64,000 bases of DNA from Histoplasma ohiense (lineage: Eukaryota > Ascomycota > Eurotiomycetes > Onygenales > Ajellomycetaceae). The stretch covers positions 1,617,001 through 1,681,000 of the forward strand of contig JAEVHH010000005.1 of the NCBI GenBank assembly GCA_017607445.1, read 5' to 3'. Within the stretch, counting starts at the first letter, position 1, and each line of letters opens with the position of its first letter. The position numbers and the translations under genes are program-made. This document shows, piece after piece, positions 33,509 through 45,479 of the stretch. The notes beneath the pieces were generated by a model. It was not told where the DNA came from, made no database searches, and worked only from the letters and a program-made list of their open reading frames with translations.

Positions 33509-36500
33509 ATGTCCTCGTCGCAGTCGGCCACTGCGACTCCGGACAGTAACCATTCCCCTTCTACTAAGGCCACCGACCAGTTGTCTGCACAAAATGCTTC
33601 CTCGCGAAGCGGAACCAGTGACTCGACTGCACCCAAACTTAACCCTGTTGTAAATGGTCTCCAGCCCGAATCAATGACCACTGCCACCACCACCTCTGCG
33701 TCCTCTCCGGCCTCTGACGCTATTCCTCAGAACACCACCGCTCCGTCGGCGACTGGGGCCGTTCCATATGGCACCCGTTCTAGAAATCGAGTTGGCGGCG
33801 CTCGACCAAACTACGCGGAGGATCGCGACATTGATACCGAATATGAGCTTGTTGCTTCAATGTCGCGGTCTGGCGGTTCCAAGAGACCACCATCCAACAA
33901 CCACGGCGCAACATCCCCAAGCACGGACAATGACAAGGCAACTGGGGTGAACACGCGAAGACATGCGACCACAAATGGCTCGAATAATGCTCCGCAGACG
34001 AAAGAATCTATCCCCGGAACGTCGTCATTTTCTGCCAATCCCAGTAGCAATAGTTATACGGCGACAAAGAAGCGAAAACAACCTGGTTCTCATCATTCTA
34101 CTCCTGCGTCTTCTACGCCAAACACCACTTCTCTCTCATCCACTAAGAAATTTATCGCCCCCGCAAACGTGTCCCCCGAATACCAGAAAACGCATGTGCA
34201 GAACATGTTGACCTTTAACAATTGTCAGGCATATCTAAAACAAGGAAAGCTGAAAGCAGACGATGGCACTATTCTTGGTCCCAATGGTACGTGAGCTTGA
34301 GATGTGGCGCTTGACGTTTTAATTCTACAATTCCAATAGATTTATCAACCCCCAAGTTTACCGTGACTATCTAACTTGAGCTTCTCTCCTCTGTGCTAGA
34401 CCATGTGTATTTGGTGTGCGAACCTCCCGGCGAACCCTACTACCTTGCTCGCATTATGGAATTCCTACCATCCAAAGATAACCCCGACGGCCCCATCGAA
34501 AGCATAAGGGTTAATTGGTATTATCGACCCCGCGACATCCACCGTAACGTTGCCGATCTACGCGTCGTCTTCGCCTCAATGCACTCCGATACATGTCCGT
34601 TATCCTCACTTCGTGGTAAATGCGACATCAAACACCACTCCGAAATCACAAACCTCGATGAATACAGGAAGTCTAAGGATTGCTTCTGGTTTGAAAAGAT
34701 GTATGATCGCTACATCCAGAGATATTACGATGTTATTCCGACGAGTAAGGTCATAAATGTACCGCAAAATGTCAAGAAAGTCCTAGATGAACGGTGGAAG
34801 TACGTCTTGGTGGAGTTAGGCCGTAGAAAGGATTTGACCAGCGCGGTCAAAACCTGCAAAAAATGTAGTTTATATGCCGCAAAGTGTGTAGCTAATTATC
34901 CCTTTCCACCTCTTTATTATATTTATATTGGGACGGCTCACTAATTCTACTACTAGTACGGATTCGGTGGATTGTGCTGTCTGCCACAGTACATATCATA
35001 TGTACTGTGTTCGCCCTGTTCTGCAAAAGAAACCGGCACGGGGGTTCGCTTGGGCTTGTGCCCCATGCAGTCGTGCGCAAGAACGAAAGCTTGAGGCAAG
35101 AAATACTCCCATCATCGGAGAAGCGTCAGCCGAAACGGAACCAGAGCTTCCAGAGGAAGAAGAAGAAGACCCCGCTGCTCTGGCAGAAACCACCGAACGA
35201 AGCACTCCTGCCCTCCCGGACGTAGTTCGACCTGCCACTAGTGAGCAGATCGCTCAGGCAAAACGTTGGCCTTTCAGGTATTTGGGAATACATTGTCGAG
35301 TAGAAGATGCCTTGGACTATGACGATAGAATATATCCACGTGCCAGCTCTCGAATAGGCCCACGCCATCAAGCTAACGTTATCCCATGGCATGGCCACCC
35401 AGTTCAATATGTCAAAGCTGTCGAACCGAAAAAGAGGAACATCAAGTCTATGAATAAAAAAGATGTTAAACTTTCCAGAGAAGCAATTGCTACAATAGAA
35501 GCTGAGAAAGCTGAACGAGCTAAACGACCGAAATGGGTTCAAGATGAACCTGTGGGGTATATTCCTCGCGGAGAAGACGACCCAGTTACCGTGAACGGGA
35601 AACATATCAACACCGCAGAACTGCTTTTCAAGATGCCTGACCCTTCGCAACTTCCACCTCGTGGTGAAGATGATGCTCCAGGGCCCTCCATAAGTGATAC
35701 CGACCGTGAAAAATTCATCGACGAGTACATGGAAAAAGCCAAAGAAATCGCCCCTTCTCTCAACGTTGAGAAATATTCTACGAACTTCCTGGACAAGGCA
35801 CTTGCGCTTCTCTATGAAGAAAATTTTAATGTGGAAGCTGCACTTACAAGACTGAAACAAGTTAATAAGTGGTCAGATCTCAAGGAGCCGCATCTCCGTC
35901 CAGAAGAGGTTAAAGCGTTTGAAAACGGGGTGGCAAAATACGGCTCCGAGCTTCGAAACGTGACAAAGCATGTCGGAACTGTCCCACATCGCCACATCGT
36001 TCGATATTATTACTTGTGGAAGAAAACTCCGAAAGGTCGTCAGATTTGGGGCAATTTCGATGGACGAAAAGGGAGGAAAGCAGCAAAGCAAGCAGATAAT
36101 GCGTTAAAGCTAGTTGACGATGTCGCAGATGACCACGACGATTCGGCATTTGATAACGAGAAGGCCAAAGACAAGAAACGAGGTTTTACGTGCAAATTCT
36201 GTTCGACGAGGTCTTCAAGACAGTGGAGGCGGGCTCCTGGAACCCCTCCTGGTTCTGCCGTTCCTGCAGACCCGAAACGAGATAAAGCGGTTCAGAGTCT
36301 CACTGTTGCCATTTGTCAACGATGTGCTGTTCTCTGGCGAAAGTATGGTATTCAGTGGGAAGATGCTGATGAAGTCGTCAAGAAGATTGGACAAGGAGGG
36401 AATAAGTCATGGCGCCGGCGCTACGAGGAGGAGTTACTGGTTCAACTTCTCACCTCGTCTGAGACCGATGTCAAAATCAATAGTACTACAGCAACAATAG

Positions 36501-38989
36501 CAACCTCGTTAGGAATTCCCGTGACTGCAGAAGTGGTTGCACCCCCTCCGCTTCCTACGGAACCTCCTAAGAAGAAGGTGAAGTCATCTGATCAGAACGG
36601 CAGCGCTCCTGGAACTACTACACCGGCCGAACCCGCTCCTGCTCCGAAGAAGAAGGTGGTTGAGAAGCCCGCTGAACCCCCGCCAATTGCTCCCGAGCCA
36701 CCTAGGGTTAAGACTCTCCCCTGCGCAGTATGCAATAAAATGGAACCCATGGGTGATCAGCATCTGTCCTGTCGTGACTGCCGCTTGACTGTTCATCGAG
36801 CTTGCTACGGCGTGAACCCTTCATGGAACTCGTCGAAATGGTTCTGCGATATGTGCTTGAACGACAGGAACCCCGCTATTTCAACGTCGTATGAGTGCGT
36901 TTTATGCCCAGTTACATACACTGAGCATGAGCTGATGGAACCGCCCAAGATCTCTCACAAAAAGAAAACAGACCGAGAGCGTGAAAAGGAGCGACTGGAA
37001 AAAGAAATGGTTGCAGAGGCTAGCAAACTTTATAAAATACGACAGAAGGAGGCTGGGAAACCGACGGGTCCCCGCGAGCCGCTCAAAAGAACTGCTGGAA
37101 ACAATTGGGTTCACGTTGCTTGCGCAGTATGGGTGCCTGAAATCAAGTTTGGCAATGCAAAGGAGCTAGAACCTGCCGAGGGATTTGGACTGATCCCTGC
37201 TGAAAGATTCCGAGATACTTGCGATATCTGCAAGACGGACCAAGGCGCATGCGTTTCCTGCCACAATACCCCTTGCAATGCACGATTTCATGTCGGATGT
37301 GCCAGTCGATCTGGATACATTTTCGGTTTTGATATCACCCCAGTCAAGAGTAGTCGAAGAGACACCGTTAACACGATGAAATTGGGTGACGAGGTGGGTG
37401 CGGCTACGCCTGCTATTTGGTGCCCTCACCATGCCATTTCGACCATTGTCCATGAAATGAGTGAGCCTAGTGAGGTTCCGGGTTTAAATGCACTACAACA
37501 TTATTGTCAGATTTCCAAGCAAGCCGACCTCACACTAACGGGTACTGTTCGGAAAGCCGCACATGTCCAACAATCTGTTGGGGTATCGGTTCAGAATGGC
37601 TTCCACCCGCCTAACCGACGAGTTTCCGTCAATGGAAGTGCCCCACACCACACCAAAGATAGTAAACCGTCATCAGAATCCACAACTCCGAGCCATGGAA
37701 GCAGCGTCATTAGGGAGGCCAATGGCCATTCTATAACCTCTACCGACAATAAAACGTGCTTCAGTTGCAAATCCGGATTCAGTCCGAAGTGGTGGACGGT
37801 CGAGTCATCTTTGGAATTCTCCGCGCCCGTGGGTGAAAACCGCTTTGTGATGAACGGTGTTGGCGCGGCGGATGGTTCCGGTCCGGCATATTCCAAAACA
37901 GGTGGCTCTCCCTTCCAAGCACCATCTGCTCACGCGGAAAAGGTGCCGCCCGGGCCTACGTTGAACGGGGATGTCCTTATGATCGATGCGGACCGCACAA
38001 TTTCGTCCAATCAAAACCCGTCGCGACGCTCTCCAAGGTCTAGAACTCTGCATGAATGCCATAAATGCCATATAAAAAAGCAATCAACGTCACCAGTAGA
38101 ACCGGAAGTTCGACCTTCTCCATACCCCACAAAGCGGGATCCAAGCCTACCTGCGACCCGTATTCCCGAGTTCACTCAGAACCAGTATTCGCCATCACCA
38201 CATGCCCACCCGGCACCACAACCCTCAAATCTACCTATCCCCTCAATAGTACAGGTTCATGGACACGGTGCGGCAGACTGGCGTCCGGATTACGAACAAC
38301 GGTCGCCCGATTATGGTCCAATACTCATGCATCATATACCACCCGGTGTTCCTCCACCACCTAGCATTCAATCACTTGGACCACGTAATTTCCATGGCGG
38401 CCCCGCTCCTCCTCCTCCTCCTCCTCCTCCTCCTCCTCCTCCTCCTCCCCCACCACAGCACCTTAATGGCTATCACCCTTCTCTCCCACCGCACCACCAA
38501 GGTCCTTCTCCGCCCCCTACGCAACACCACTATGGAAACGGCGTCCCTCCTCCACTCCCACATTCATACTCTGCTCACCAGAGCCCATATGGTCCAGTTC
38601 AATTACCACCTCCTAATGGGCATGGCCCATCACAGCCACCACAACCACCACCCCCAGCCACCTCAAATAGGCCGTACAACTCCTCCGCTACTTCCCCAGT
38701 CCCTCATTTCTCCCCACCGCATACCCTAAATGCACTCCAGCCGAACTCTCGTATGTTCTCAGCCGAACGACCCGCTGCACCAGGCCATCAATCGCCTTCA
38801 TCGACGCGTCGTACCCTTGACCCACCGCGCCCGGCCACCCCTGCAGCTGGGGATGAAAATATTGCACCATCAGGTAATACGTCTACGAGGCCCAGTAGCT
38901 CTGGGCGCTTTCATAACACAAATGTACCGACTGGTGGATCTGGATCGGGAGCCAGTGCGAGTCCGTCGCTAAAGAATCTACTATCATAA
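33509..38989 (+). CDS. snt2: Snt2-type chromatin regulator (BAH, PHD, SANT, extended PHD)
   Basis: Chromatin-binding protein related to yeast Snt2 and fission-yeast Lid2-complex Snt2; reads histone marks and recruits deacetylase or ubiquitin-ligase activity in the nucleus. Three exons: 33509-34286, 34400-34883 and 34957-38989, giving 1764 residues. Order of parts: Ser/Thr-rich N-terminus with KKRK; BAH domain (about 240-400, DHVYLVCEPPGEPYYLARI); PHD finger across the second junction (CKKCSLYAANTDSVDCAVC); acidic linker; SANT-like region (about 725-790); GATA-like zinc finger CKFCSTRSSRQWRR (about 830); second PHD plus extended PHD (about 1005-1250, CAVCNKMEPMGDQHLSC to WCPHHAI); another zinc-finger half CFSCKSGFSPKWW (about 1355) with CHKC; then a Pro/His-rich tail with a run of prolines near 1570-1590. 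Family assignment is firm; the tail is disordered and variable. Confidence 0.94.
38407..38450 (+). repeat. In-frame CCT/TCC trinucleotide tract in snt2
   Basis: About 14 trinucleotide units coding for an uninterrupted proline run in the C-terminal tail of the Snt2 protein. Length polymorphism between strains is likely. Confidence 0.9.
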
Positions 38990-41291
38990 AGTATCAGACT
39001 CGTTCGTGTCTCTCTGTGTTTCCGGGAGGAAAAACTGGAGGGGCGGGTATCATTCTCTCTAAATCAATTCCCTTTTTTCCCTTATTGATTCCTTACTTTA
39101 TTGAAATTTCATGGAGTCAACAAACTTGACTTCCTTCAAAAATTTCTTTTTCTTTCCTACCTCTATTTTTGTGGCTTAGGAGGGTTTGGGAACGAAATAA
39201 TACCACACACTCGCTCTCTCCCTCTCACTATCTTCCTTTCCTGTTGGTTTTAATTAATTGTGTGCATGAGCTACTTTTTGGGTGGTTTGTTATCAAGATA
39301 AGCCTTGCCCCTGCAAATGAGACCACGCAAATTTTCTTTTCTTTTCTTTTCTTTTCTTTTCTTTTCATTTTCCCCGCCTTTTCTAATTTTTTTTTTTAAC
39401 ATTTTCTAAGGTGTTATATTGGCCGAGTTGGATAATGGGATGGATATCATAGATTTGTTGTTATTATCATTAACTATTACTACGATTGGGGAACAGCAAA
39501 AAATTATGTTTTATTTTTGCGGTAATTTTTGGTGGTTGGCGATTGGATTGGTGGATGATTGATCGATTCATCTAATAATTGCCTTGTGATTGCTTTTTAT
39601 TCCCTTTTTGTATATCCCCTCCCCCCCGTTCCCCCCCCTATTTTTTCCCTTACTTGTTCTACTTTTCTATTTGCATTGTTTCTTTTTATTGCCGCTAGGC
39701 GTGGATTTTTCTATTTTGTTAATAGATAAAAGGGCTGAACTAAGATCATCAGAAACAATTAAAAATTGAGTATTAGGATATATATATATATATATACTTG
39801 CCTTGCCTTTGTTTTTGTCCGTCCGCAATACGTCACAAGAGGTGTGTGTTCACCCGTTGAAAACCTCTCTTGCGTAAGTTTAGATATGAAAAATGCAATA
39901 TAATCGCGAAAATAGAAACGAGAGTATCTATATTCTGCTCTGAACGTATACACCAAACATACAGCCCCAGACCCCGCCGCCGCCCCTATGCTAGTTTTTC
40001 ATTCTTTGACTTCCAGGGGAAAGGGGAGGAAACGGCCTGGGGTTTTTTTCAGTGGAAAACAATCAATCTAGAACTTACGGATGGGGGGGCTTCCATTCCT
40101 CAGGGCCAGAATCGCTCTTCTCCTGATTGGCCTGTGGGTTTGACAAAATGTGACAACATCATGCACGTTAGTTAGCTTATTAAATGTATGGATGGGTAAA
40201 TAGGGCATACTCTACGGTTGCAGTCACCCGTGAGAAAAAAAAAAAAAAAAATAGAAAGAAGCCAACAGTTAACAGGAACAAGAAGCAAAAAGTCATCAAT
40301 AAACGCATGATTCAAAGGAAGCCCAACGCACATTATCCGTCACATCAATCAGCTGTGGATTCACCAAATCATTCGCAAACTCCCGCCGCTTCGCCGTCGT
40401 CCAATTTGCCGCCCCGCTCTTCCACGCATTGCTTAGCGACACGACATGAGGGGAAAAGTCCCTCTAGGAAACGTAAAGGGGGATGTTCTCATCTCTTGCA
40501 TCTATAATTTATATATATTTTCCATACTTCATCTTCGCGCAAAAAGTAAACTCTCCGGGATGTCTACTGGGGAGGACAGAAGCTAGCTGCTATTTCCCAT
40601 GCGCGACATCTCCCTGCAAGCCCACGTTCTCGATAGAGCGAACTTGAAGGGCCACACATTGTTGCAGATTTTGTGGCGCAGAGATCAACAAAAAGAAAAG
40701 AATGATCGACAGCTTGTGTTCTTGGTTGGCTAGTTGGCAGCTAACTAACTAACATATTCTTCACTTCTGGCAAGCCTAAGGCCTGACCGTAGCCGTGGCG
40801 CAAGGTGCATGTGCATGTACCGTACAGAGCATGGGAGCGGGTGAAGAAATAGTTTAGGACAGCGGTAAAAAGAGAGTGGTATTCAGGGAGCCCGAAAGTA
40901 GAGAACCCTACGCCTGAGGGCGAGCTCATGTCCTTTACGCTGTAACCATCAAGAGCCCGGTACTGTGTTGCACGTCTGGGACGTTTGGTCCGGCTCGCTG
41001 GTTGATGGCGATGCAAAGGATGCGATAGAGCATAATTGGATATCCCCAGCGCTGAAAGAATCATATCTTGTCATATTGTAGTCCGCATCGTGGGTTTTTC
41101 GTCTGATGTCTCTTGAGTACGGAGTAGATGTTTGATGTTGAGGCGCTCTCTAGTTCCGAGTTAGTGTGTCACGGGGCTTAAACTGAATTGCACCGAGGTT
41201 GGACTCCCAACGACGCGTTCTCCGTGAGACAGCTCTGGGGGAGAGCATCAACCTCCAACCTCCAACTTCCAACCGTGCGCTGGGTCTCATA
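38990..41291. other. Intergenic, 3' of snt2 and 5' of the ASCH gene
   Basis: About 2.3 kb. Its first part is T-rich 3' untranslated sequence, including a TTTTC repeat near 39332-39368. AT dinucleotides lie at about 39780-39796 and an A run at 40234-40249. One TACGGAGTA motif is at 41118-41126. No gene was recognised; the 40184-40507 frame is Lys/Pro-rich and unsupported. Confidence 0.5.
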
Positions 41292-41891
41292 ATGGCTAAA
41301 GAGAAGCCATCAGCGCATAGAGTACAGACCGTCAAGACAGGGAACAAAGACATATTTATGAGCATTAAGCCCGAGCACATTGACAACATCGCGACACGCG
41401 CCAAAAATCACGAGTACCGCCGCTACCTCCTCCCTTCCAGCGTTCGTCGCATTTGGTTCTACACCACCCGCCCCGTCTCACGCATTGAGTACGTCGCGCG
41501 TATCTCCCGCGGCAAGGTCCCTGGTGAGGTTCCGGAAGATGGCGGTATTGGCAATGCAGACTTCAATGCGGGCAAAAAGGTCTCGAAATACGCCTACGAA
41601 ATCCTGGATCTGTGGAGGCTGAAGCAACCTATCAGTCTGAAGCTGGCTATCTCAAGGGGGCTTCTAAAGGGTCCCCCGCAGAAGTATTGCTGGGTGCCAC
41701 TCTCTCTCCTGGATAACTGTCCAATGGACGCGCAGGATCATATAATCGCCAGGGCGCCGCAAGAACTGTCCGTGGAGAAGGCGATGAAGGGCTCTAGTCC
41801 CCCGGAGCAATCCAAAGAAACACGTGGCTCTACTGAACGGGGGAAAATTACCGGGTTCTTCAGTTTTTCGGGTGCGAAGAGTCCGGCCTAG
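41292..41891 (+). CDS. ASCH-domain (PUA-like fold) protein
   Basis: Single-exon gene of 199 residues. The N-terminal half reads MSIKPEHIDNIATRAKNHEY followed by RRYLLPSSVRRIWFYTTRPV and SRIEYVARI. This is the classic ASCH order: a conserved IKPE start, an E-Y-R-R motif, then a strand with an aromatic YTTxPV. The fold is PUA-like and is predicted to bind RNA or modified nucleosides; bacterial relatives include YqfB-type amidohydrolases, but the substrate here cannot be read from sequence. The C-terminal 55 residues are Ser/Lys/Glu-rich and end in GKITGFFSFSGAKSPA; the KITGFFS motif resembles a PIP-box-like peptide (Q replaced by K), a speculative point. An in-frame ATG at 41199 would add 31 unconserved residues, so I prefer 41292 (ATAATGG context). 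It converges on the synthetase-like gene 156 bp downstream. Confidence 0.8.
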   Translation: MAKEKPSAHRVQTVKTGNKDIFMSIKPEHIDNIATRAKNHEYRRYLLPSSVRRIWFYTTRPVSRIEYVARISRGKVPGEVPEDGGIGNADFNAGKKVSKYAYEILDLWRLKQPISLKLAISRGLLKGPPQKYCWVPLSLLDNCPMDAQDHIIARAPQELSVEKAMKGSSPPEQSKETRGSTERGKITGFFSFSGAKSPA

Positions 41892-42047
41892 GGTTAGGAG
41901 AGTATTGGATTTTGGGGCACGTTTGGCTGGATCACCGGAACCCAATCCGATCTTGAACTCGTCACGAGACTACACAACTACGTTACGCTGCACATGTCTT
42001 TGTATGGAGTATGGAAAATTGGTTCTGAGTTAATATCTAATATGTTG

Positions 42048-43151
42048 CTAAGCTGAATTGTTCGCCTGGACCAGTTTCATCCCTCGGGATATCAGCTGCT
42101 TATCGATATAATCAATAGAGTAGTTCCTAAAGAGCTTTCTTGGCTCTTCTACCCAATCCTGTACTTCCGCGAAGAGTGCGTTCAGAGCGCCTTCGGTTTT
42201 CATAAATGTGTCCGCATCCAGCATGTACTTGCGCCCGGCATCACACAAGTACTTGTACGCCCCTTTCTTGACGTACAAGCTCTTCGAGAGCTTACCTCCG
42301 GACCAGTCGACGATCAGAGGAGAATAGAAGATAATCGGAGCCTTTGCGGGACACTCGAGGAGTCGCCATGTAAATTGTTCTTGGTAGAAGCCTGCGTAGT
42401 CAGATCCAGTACACATGATCCACGACTTGTCCGAGTCTTGGCTGCAGATCAGGATCCGTATCAGATTGCGTAGTGGCGTGTTGAACTCGAGTCTTTTTAG
42501 ATCCGAAGCGGATGATAGGTTGACATGATGTTCTCCATGGTTCGGGCAGACAAATGTGATTCGGCCGTCATGGAGGTATTGATTATTTACCCCGTGTTTG
42601 TCCGTTAGTCCGCATCCGTCGTGTGGACAGGACGCTCGAATAGCTAGTTTCCCTCTATCTGGGGACATATGCGGCCCAAGGACTTCATGCTGGGCCACGA
42701 TGGTGCGGAGTACACCAGGGAATGCAGGATGCGACAGCCAGAGATTTTGGGTCCCAACATCGTACGCTATGCCAGAGATCTGCGAGAGCTGGTCTAGGAC
42801 TTTCATGAAGGTTGTTTGGTTGTCTTCAAAATCACCTGTGTGCTTGAGACTCCTTTGATATATGACTCCATTAATATTGGCCTCCTTCCCAGGAGATGGA
42901 GCGCTGTCGACGTATACGAATTTTACCCTGACTTCGCGCCGAAACTCCTTCCGCAGTGCAGCAGCAAGGGCGAACGTCACAGTAAATGTGGTAATGTTGC
43001 CAATATGTGGACTACAGTTTGGCTGAGATCCAACATGGAGAGCGATCGAGGGTCGAGAGCATTGATCATTCAGATATTTGATCAGGTGCTCCTTGAAGTA
43101 ATAAGATCCAGCACCCAGTGGATGATGGGTCTCTCCGTCGTGCTGGATCAT
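42048..43151 (-). CDS. Stand-alone class I lysyl-tRNA-synthetase-like protein
   Basis: Single exon, 367 residues. It carries the two signature motifs of class I aminoacyl-tRNA synthetases: HIGN at 49-52, preceded by LHVGSQPNCSP, and KLSKS at 287-291 after LIVDWSGG. Between them lies GSDYAGFYQEQ (about 249-259), in the place of the amino-acid/ATP-site loop of class I LysRS, and a Cys/His cluster (C175, C180, C202, H205) that looks like a zinc knuckle. The overall pattern fits the class I LysRS catalytic domain (HUP fold). It lacks the C-terminal anticodon-binding helical domain; after KLSKS only about 75 residues remain. Eukaryotic housekeeping LysRS is class II, so this is not the essential enzyme. 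Possible roles include charging of a small molecule or another tRNA-dependent modification; substrate unknown. Confidence 0.82.
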   Translation of the reverse strand: MIQHDGETHHPLGAGSYYFKEHLIKYLNDQCSRPSIALHVGSQPNCSPHIGNITTFTVTFALAAALRKEFRREVRVKFVYVDSAPSPGKEANINGVIYQRSLKHTGDFEDNQTTFMKVLDQLSQISGIAYDVGTQNLWLSHPAFPGVLRTIVAQHEVLGPHMSPDRGKLAIRASCPHDGCGLTDKHGVNNQYLHDGRITFVCPNHGEHHVNLSSASDLKRLEFNTPLRNLIRILICSQDSDKSWIMCTGSDYAGFYQEQFTWRLLECPAKAPIIFYSPLIVDWSGGKLSKSLYVKKGAYKYLCDAGRKYMLDADTFMKTEGALNALFAEVQDWVEEPRKLFRNYSIDYIDKQLISRGMKLVQANNSA

Positions 43152-43567
43152 AATACGGGTTTAAGACACGAAACACAGTGAATTATTTTATAAAACTTCT
43201 ACGGAGTAGTTTTAGTTTTTTATACAATGGCGCCTCTGACTCGATTTTGCATCAGTGCAGCCACTGCCAAGTCTCACTAGCTGGCCGCTTAACCAGTCAG
43301 AACTATTCCACATGGTGACGTCAATCCATCCATGGATAAGGTATCTCGTTGAGGTTATCACCCGTGACAAACTGAAACCTTCATAAAAAACAAAACACTA
43401 TCTTCAACTCCATACATCCATCTCAAATATTCATTCAACCATCATAAATCTTCTGTTATTGAACTTTTTATCTATATAGTTTCATCTTGTGCTATCATCA
43501 ATGATACGAAGATCCAGCGATGATGTGATACCTATCTATATCTATCAATGATATCTACCAATGAATC

Positions 43568-44085
43568 GACGGATTTTGCAACATTCTTCGCACGAAATAA
43601 TTCCCTCTTTCAGTAAGGTGCAGTAACGAAGCGCACAATATAGGATTTGACGGCGTACTCCACCAATCTCCACCCTTCAAGCTACATAGCTTGTGTAAAG
43701 TGGTGTTGGTGATGTAAGAGTGGTTTTAACCTCACTACACATCACAGTGTTGAATCTTATAGCCTTACTTTGTTGAAAGTGTGGAAAGAAATATCAATTT
43801 TTATTCAAAGATCATTATCAAAAATGGAAAATCATCATCTTACCCGCAGCTGCTGCGGCGGCGGCGAATCGATTATTGGAGCTATCAGAGAGCCTATTGA
43901 CAACAACATTGCATCTGCTACACCCCCAAATCAAGCTTGTTGAATACACCAAATCTCATCCCTACAAGACATCTGGATAGTGCAATTTGATAATTATATG
44001 ATTGTTATTAAAACCCAATTAGTACTTGACAACTAGGCGATTCCAATCACTTTTCATTCACGTGCGGGGCGTTGCAAAATCCGTC
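43568..44085. mobile_element. Candidate MITE-like element with 15-bp perfect terminal inverted repeats
   Basis: GACGGATTTTGCAAC at 43568-43582 is matched exactly by its reverse complement GTTGCAAAATCCGTC at 44071-44085. Just inside each arm a CGCACG is found (CTTCGCACG against CCCGCACG after complementing), with a two-base offset. The enclosed 488 bp has no open frame. No identical flanking duplication was found, so the ends may be eroded or the true boundaries different. Confidence 0.4.
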
Positions 44086-44649
44086 TAATAAATATACCTA
44101 GCAATGGCATGAAGATCTGGTGATTATTCAGATTGCTCACTGCCTCCACATCAACCATTTGAAAAGTATATATATCACTAAGCAAGAGATATGAATTAAC
44201 TATAGAAGTTGGTGTTACAGGATTGTTGAACAGATGAAGTTAACTCCATCTCAAAAAATTTAACTGGACAATAAAGTTGGGTCACTGTGTGGTTTTCCGA
44301 TCCAGATTTAGTCAGTGTACTAGCACTCTCTGAGCGGAGTGGCCGAGTTCGGGCCCTAGTGTTGTGGATCCGAGCATCCGACAACAGACATCATTTTTTG
44401 AACCACATTCAACCATTCAACTTTAGTGTCACTAAAACAACATACACATGGTCATTAGTCTGACCATGGTGGAGGGGGGTTTTTAATCTACCCCTAACCC
44501 TCCAATATAGTCCTATATTCTACACTCCTTGAGGTGACGAGAAGTGATGGTGTGAGTGTAAACGAGAGCAACACCATAGGTTGGGTGACACGTGCGCTGG
44601 GTAGCCGTAGTTGATGCCTAACAATTGAAGATGAGGTCCATGGATGGCT

Positions 44650-44683
44650 CCAAGTTGGAACCCCTGCCAGGGTTCCAACTTGG
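44650..44683. repeat. Perfect 14-bp inverted repeat with 6-nt loop
   Basis: CCAAGTTGGAACCC and GGGTTCCAACTTGG flank the loop CTGCCA. The stem is perfect over 14 bp. It is non-coding and lies in the AT-rich island. Confidence 0.9.
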
Positions 44684-45479
44684 TTAAAATCCGAACCCCC
44701 TATCCCAACAAAGCTATATCAATGTAGCAATTCCTTAATTCTATTGTCGGCACATGGCAATTCGCATGGAATTATTTTTTAAAAAAGTGTCTGAGTTTGA
44801 AACTTTCACATCTCGGTTTGACGGGAACCAGGTTTTCAAAAAGGCAAGGCAGCACTACATCTGTGTAATGAGAGAATGTTCCATTGGGCTGTCCTTCTTT
44901 GACGCAAACTTATTCCTTCACAGACACATTCATTCGAGAGCAATCTTGACCAACGTCCAAGCGTGGTAGCAGATCACAGGTGCCGCATCTTGACTTGCAG
45001 AAATTCAAAAAGGGAACGTGGAATCTGTGTGTTGGAGCCTCATACTATTTAGCTGATGAATCCACCAATACTTTGGGATGACAAAATAACTCGCAAGTCA
45101 TGCAGAGCATTGATCTCCTATATATCCGGGCCTAGTAATTTTTGTATGATTTAATTCTCTTGTGCTTTTGTTAGTAAATATATATATTCATGAGCTCTAA
45201 CCTTTTTAGTCTGATTCAAAGTAACGTCAAGAAACGTATTGATTAAGTCAAGTTTAGAGATTCGACTGTCAGAACTCGCACTATACTACTAACCAATAAT
45301 TAGATTAGTGTAGGGCTATGGCCATAGAGTTAGTTCCATGACGCCATGATGTTATATTTGGATCACACATTACAATACTGCTTGATATATAGATAGTAGC
45401 CGCACGCCCTAACATCCCAAGGGCCAGCGGATCATTCTTGCAATATCACTATCCATCCGTTCTACTACATTGATATCTC

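Noticed and set aside
44335..44385. GAGCGGAGTGGCCGAGTTCGG, like the 5' end of a tRNA-Ser/Leu
   Set aside because: No matching B box or acceptor stem follows; the similarity ends after the D-arm-like part.
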